A stretch of DNA of 8,799 bases from Flavobacteriaceae bacterium UBA3078 (lineage in GTDB: Bacteria > Bacteroidota > Bacteroidia > Flavobacteriales > Flavobacteriaceae), in assembly GCA_002366675.1 (NCBI GenBank), contig DFBO01000024.1, positions 1 through 8,799 of the forward strand. The letters run 5' to 3'. A program made the translations under genes and the position numbers. Under the pieces are notes generated by a model that was given only the letters and a program-made list of their open reading frames with translations, was not told the origin of the DNA and did not search any database. Position 1 is the stretch's first letter. Each line of letters opens with the position of its first letter. This document shows, one piece after another, positions 5,807 through 8,799 of the stretch.

Positions 5807-6568
5807 ATGATGAACAAAATTACAGATACTGTAAAACATTTAATAATTATAAACGTCGTTATGTTTATAGGAACCTTAGCCGTTGGTGGAGGTACTTTGT
5901 TTTACGATTGGTTTGCATTGCATTTTCCAAAGAATGAAGCTTTTCAGCCTTGGCAAATAATTACACACATGTTTATGCATGGAGGTTTTATGCATATTTT
6001 CTTTAATATGTTTGCTCTTTGGATGTTTGGAACTGCTGTTGAAGAACGTTTTGGTGCCAAAAAATTCTTGTTCTTTTATATATCTTCAGGATTGGGAGCT
6101 GCTTTATGTATGATAGGTTATTATTATTTCAGATTTATTTCTGGAATGGATATTCTTAATGGAGCTGGTTTTGACCAAACACAAACTATTGAAACCTTAA
6201 AATCTGGCTATAGTGTTTATGATACACGTTGGAGTCAATTTTTAAATCAAGAACAAATTCAAAACTTTGTAGGCGTTTTTAATAGCACTATGGTAGGAGC
6301 ATCTGGAGCCATCATGGGAGTTATGGTAGCTTTCGGGATGTTATATCCTGAATCTAAATTGATGCTTATCTTTTTGCCAGTACCAATTAAAGCCAAATAT
6401 TTTATTCCAGGAATAATAGCATTAGATTTAATTTCTGCTGTAACTGGTCAATCTTTTTTCAGTCCAAGTAATACAGCTTATGTAGCACATATTGGAGGTG
6501 CATTAACTGGTTTCTTGATTATGTGGTACTGGAAGAAAACACAATTCAATAAAAATCGTTGGAATTAA
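5807..6568 (+). CDS. rhomboid family intramembrane serine protease
   Basis: Rhomboids cleave transmembrane substrates within the inner membrane using a Ser-His dyad. This 253-residue protein has six predicted hydrophobic segments. The first loop carries HGGFMHIFFNMFALWMFG, with His63 and Asn67 in the HxxxN pattern that supports the oxyanion hole. The nucleophile is Ser166 in GASGAIMG and the base is His228 in AHIGGALTGF, so all catalytic residues are present. Between the third and fourth helices lies a polar insertion of about 45 residues (around 113-158) rich in Gln and Thr. The protein begins MMNK, so the start could be either Met. It is separated by one base from the second rhomboid gene, which implies translational coupling. 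The substrate is unknown; position after mutL does not by itself imply a repair role. Confidence 0.93.
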   Translation: MMNKITDTVKHLIIINVVMFIGTLAVGGGTLFYDWFALHFPKNEAFQPWQIITHMFMHGGFMHIFFNMFALWMFGTAVEERFGAKKFLFFYISSGLGAALCMIGYYYFRFISGMDILNGAGFDQTQTIETLKSGYSVYDTRWSQFLNQEQIQNFVGVFNSTMVGASGAIMGVMVAFGMLYPESKLMLIFLPVPIKAKYFIPGIIALDLISAVTGQSFFSPSNTAYVAHIGGALTGFLIMWYWKKTQFNKNRWN

Positions 6569-6569
6569 T

Positions 6570-7439
6570 ATGACAACATTAAACAAAGACATACAAGACA
6601 AGCTACAGAACTTAAATGTGTTTGAAAAAATAATAGCTGTTAATCTTATTATTTTTTTTATTGGATTAATTCTAAAGGTATCGTTAAATGTCAATACTAG
6701 TTTAAGTTGGTTAGAATTGCCAAGTAGTTTCTCGAGTTTTATAATGAAGCCATGGAGTATTATTACTTATGCTTTTACTCATTATGATTTTTGGCATATT
6801 CTGTTTAATATGCTTTGGTTATATTTTATAGGTCGCATGTTTTCGAATATGTTTCCTTTAAAACTTGGATTGAATGTCTATTTCTTAGGAATCATATTTG
6901 GTGGTTTACTGTTTTTATTTGGCTATAATGTAATACCTTCTTTTTTCGATACAAGTAGTAGGTTAGTAGGTGCTTCAGCTGGAGTTAGGGCTTTACTGAT
7001 TTTTCTTTGTGCTTATATGCCAAACATGGAAGTTCGTTTTTTTACTTTTAATTTAAAGTTATGGTATCTTGGAGTAGCTATTGTAGTTATTGATGTTTTA
7101 GGGCTTTTCGGGTTGAACTCAGGAGGAAATCTAGCTCATTTAGGAGGAGCAGCTTTAGGCTATGTTTATGCAACACAATTGCGTAAAGGAAATGATATAG
7201 GGAAGGGCTTTGAGCGTTTTATGGATTGGTTTGTTAGCTTGTTTAAAAAATCTGAAAAGTCACCATTAAAAACAGTTCATAAAAAGAAAAGTGAGAAAGT
7301 TGCTGGTTATTCTAAAACTGAATTTAACGAGTTTAATAAGCAAAAGAAAATTGATGTTATCTTAGATAAAATTAGCAAAAGTGGCTATGATAGTTTAACA
7401 AAAGAAGAAAAAGAATTTTTATTTAAAGCTGGTAAATAA
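6570..7439 (+). CDS. rhomboid family intramembrane protease with cytoplasmic C-terminal tail
   Basis: This second rhomboid has 289 residues and is clearly divergent from its neighbour. Its catalytic residues are present: DFWHILFNMLWLYFIG with His76 and Asn80 (HxxxN), Ser136 in VGASAGVRALL, and His190 in LAHLGGAALGY. The Ser motif is GASAG rather than GASGA. It lacks the long insertion of the first rhomboid. After the sixth membrane helix comes a basic tail from about 205, ending in a small conserved-looking module at about 255-289 (KKIDVILDKISKSGYDSLT, then KEEKEFL). This module resembles DUF6576, which I recall at the C-termini of Bacteroidota rhomboids. The ATG begins one base after the upstream stop. 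The pair may act on different substrates or as a complex; neither is shown by the sequence. Confidence 0.92.
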   Translation: MTTLNKDIQDKLQNLNVFEKIIAVNLIIFFIGLILKVSLNVNTSLSWLELPSSFSSFIMKPWSIITYAFTHYDFWHILFNMLWLYFIGRMFSNMFPLKLGLNVYFLGIIFGGLLFLFGYNVIPSFFDTSSRLVGASAGVRALLIFLCAYMPNMEVRFFTFNLKLWYLGVAIVVIDVLGLFGLNSGGNLAHLGGAALGYVYATQLRKGNDIGKGFERFMDWFVSLFKKSEKSPLKTVHKKKSEKVAGYSKTEFNEFNKQKKIDVILDKISKSGYDSLTKEEKEFLFKAGK

Positions 7440-7451
7440 TAGTTTGTATTT

Positions 7452-8474
7452 ATGAAGAATCTAAAGCTTATCGATAAAATAATTTATGCTGTAAATGCTT
7501 TAGTTGCAACCATGCTTTTGTTATCTTATATATTGCCTTTTTTTCCACCAAAAACATTCGCAATTCTTTCTGTTCTAAGCCTAGGAGTTCCTTTTATAAT
7601 ATTAACCAACGTGTTGTTTTTTATTTACTGGTTAATAAAACTTAAAAAGCAACTAATTCTTTCCTTATTAGTTTTAATTATTGGCTATTTTACCTTGGGT
7701 TCGCTTTATAAATTTTCTTCATCAGATGGAGATTCTGAATCAACAGACCTCTCTGTAATGAATTATAACGTACGCCTGTTTAATTTATACCAATGGATTC
7801 CAGAGAAAGGCATTGAAAGTAAAATGGTAGATTTTATAAAAACAAAATCTCCGGATGTTTTAAGTATCCAGGAATACCATCCACATAAAAATATTGATTT
7901 ATCTTTTTTTAAATATAAATTTGAAAAGCTTTCTGGAAATAAGGTGAAATACGGACAAGCCATTTTTTCACAATATCCTATTATTAATTCGGGTTCAGTA
8001 GAATTTCCAAATACGTCTAATAATGCCATATTTGTTGATATTGTAAAAAACCAAGATACGCTTAGAGTTTATAATGTGCATTTGCAATCGCTTCATATTG
8101 ATGCTAATGTTGAAAAGTTGAAACAGGAAGATTCAGACAGGCTCTTAAAACGTGTAGAGCAGACGTTTAAAATGCAACAGAATCAAGCAGAATTGTTTAT
8201 AAAACATAAAGAAGAATCACCTTTTAAGATGATTATCTGTGGCGATTTTAACAATACAGCATTTTCTTATGTTTATAAAGAAATTAAAGGCAATTTAGAA
8301 GATGCTTTTAAAATTGCTGGAAATGGATTTGGTAGAACTTACGATTTTAAGTTTTTTCCAGTAAGAATCGATTTTATTTTTGCCAATAAAGAATTTGAAA
8401 TTACAGAATTTAAAACATTTGATAATAAGTATTCTGACCATTATCCAGTTTTTGCTTCTTTTAAGTTACATTAA
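7452..8474 (+). CDS. membrane-anchored endonuclease/exonuclease/phosphatase (EEP) family protein
   Basis: The 340-residue protein has three N-terminal hydrophobic helices (about 10-31, 37-62 and 67-86) followed by an EEP-fold domain from about 99. Catalytic-type motifs are in the family order: MNYNVR with Asn106, SIQEY with Glu141 (metal ligand), YNVHLQS with His210, CGDFNN with Asp265 and Asn267, RIDFIF with Asp307, and SDHYPV with Asp329 and His330. All are present, so it should be an active Mg-dependent phosphodiesterase or phosphatase. The positive charges between helices 2 and 3 (KLKK) suggest N-in topology, which would put the catalytic domain in the periplasm. Substrates in this superfamily range from DNA to phospholipids and cannot be told from sequence; a periplasmic location would favour lipid or extracellular nucleic acid. 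It lies 12 nt after the rhomboid pair and overlaps the convergent gene by 9 bp. Confidence 0.92.
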   Translation: MKNLKLIDKIIYAVNALVATMLLLSYILPFFPPKTFAILSVLSLGVPFIILTNVLFFIYWLIKLKKQLILSLLVLIIGYFTLGSLYKFSSSDGDSESTDLSVMNYNVRLFNLYQWIPEKGIESKMVDFIKTKSPDVLSIQEYHPHKNIDLSFFKYKFEKLSGNKVKYGQAIFSQYPIINSGSVEFPNTSNNAIFVDIVKNQDTLRVYNVHLQSLHIDANVEKLKQEDSDRLLKRVEQTFKMQQNQAELFIKHKEESPFKMIICGDFNNTAFSYVYKEIKGNLEDAFKIAGNGFGRTYDFKFFPVRIDFIFANKEFEITEFKTFDNKYSDHYPVFASFKLH

Positions 8475-8774
8475 GGCACAGTCAGCACTATCTGCCAGGA
8501 TGTGTATAACGAGTCCTAATCCTAATACTCTAGTCTTCTTAGGAATTAATAAAATGGCATAAATAGCAATAGCATAATAAGAATGTAAAGGGTGAAAATT
8601 GATGCTACATCTATTTGGATCGAACATTGGATTTGCTAGAACATGATCAATGTCAATTGCAAAACAGGCTAACATAATTAAATAGACTTTTAACCAATGT
8701 TGCTTAAAAAATATTAAAGCGACTATTAAAGGAACTAAAATATGAATGCTATAATGTATTATTGGTTGTAGCAT
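8466..8774 (-). CDS. DUF6122-type small polytopic membrane protein, possibly metal-dependent hydrolase-like
   Basis: This 102-residue protein has about four hydrophobic segments and a dense set of polar residues placed near the membrane: His7 and His11 (HYSIH), Asp41, Asp43 and His44 (DIDHVLANP), DPNRCSI at 52-58, His61 and His64 (HPLHSYY), and His91, Asp95 and Asp98 (HILADSADC). I recall this pattern as the DUF6122 family of Bacteroidota. The DxDH and HPLH elements resemble the YdjM/DUF457 group of membrane-bound putative metal-dependent hydrolases, so metal binding is plausible but unproven. The ATG at 8772-8774 gives a complete protein; the upstream promoter would be at or beyond the end of the window. 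The last 9 bp overlap the end of the EEP gene on the other strand. Confidence 0.8.
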   Translation of the reverse strand: MLQPIIHYSIHILVPLIVALIFFKQHWLKVYLIMLACFAIDIDHVLANPMFDPNRCSINFHPLHSYYAIAIYAILLIPKKTRVLGLGLVIHILADSADCALM

Positions 8775-8799
8775 TACAAATCAATTGATTGAGATTCTA

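Noticed and set aside
6503..6694. Minus-strand open frame across the rhomboid junction
   Set aside because: It lies antisense to two well-supported rhomboid genes.
7763..8029. Minus-strand open frame inside the EEP gene
   Set aside because: It is antisense to conserved EEP motifs on the plus strand.
8380..8562. Plus-strand open frame at the EEP/DUF6122 junction
   Set aside because: It is out of frame with EEP and antisense to DUF6122, both of which have family motifs.

Overview
The window looks like a chromosomal housekeeping segment from a member of the Flavobacteriaceae (phylum Bacteroidota). The evidence is the strong AT bias, the gene families present (DUF721, the short membrane proteins beside mutL, the paired rhomboids, DUF6122), the lack of clear Shine-Dalgarno sequences, and two promoter -7 boxes of the Bacteroidota form TAnnTTTG. 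I cannot name a genus from the sequence alone. I see no insertion sequence, phage gene, CRISPR array, tRNA or rRNA, and every gene that can be seen in full has an open frame.

Layout. Minus strand, positions 1889 down to 11: recF, a small lipoprotein gene, and a DUF721 (DciA-like) gene; the last two overlap by one base at a TAATG junction. A divergent 131-bp intergenic region (1890-2020) follows. Plus strand, positions 2021 to 8474: a membrane-anchored TPR protein, ribH (lumazine synthase), a 131-bp gap with a promoter, two short single-span membrane proteins in tandem, mutL, two adjacent rhomboid genes 1 nt apart, and a membrane-anchored endonuclease/exonuclease/phosphatase (EEP) family protein. 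A DUF6122-type membrane protein gene comes in on the minus strand and overlaps the EEP gene tail to tail by 9 bp.

Functional reading. The left block pairs recombination and gap repair (RecF) with a probable replicative-helicase loader (DUF721/DciA). The TPR protein and RibH form one short transcription unit. A second probable unit, from about 3420 to 8474, carries the small membrane proteins, the mismatch-repair protein MutL, the intramembrane proteases and the EEP protein. Gaps inside it are 1 to 12 nt, so cotranscription is likely.

I found no obvious new multi-gene system. The signals that most deserve a second look are: (1) an 18-base-pair near-perfect inverted repeat inside the start of the ribH coding sequence (2861-2898); (2) evidence that the two small membrane proteins between ribH and mutL are tandem paralogues, which moves the start of the first one to a GTG at 3436; (3) a MutL C-terminal domain in which several metal-ligand positions of the canonical endonuclease are replaced; (4) a threefold TTGATAC heptamer repeat directly upstream of the lipoprotein start codon.
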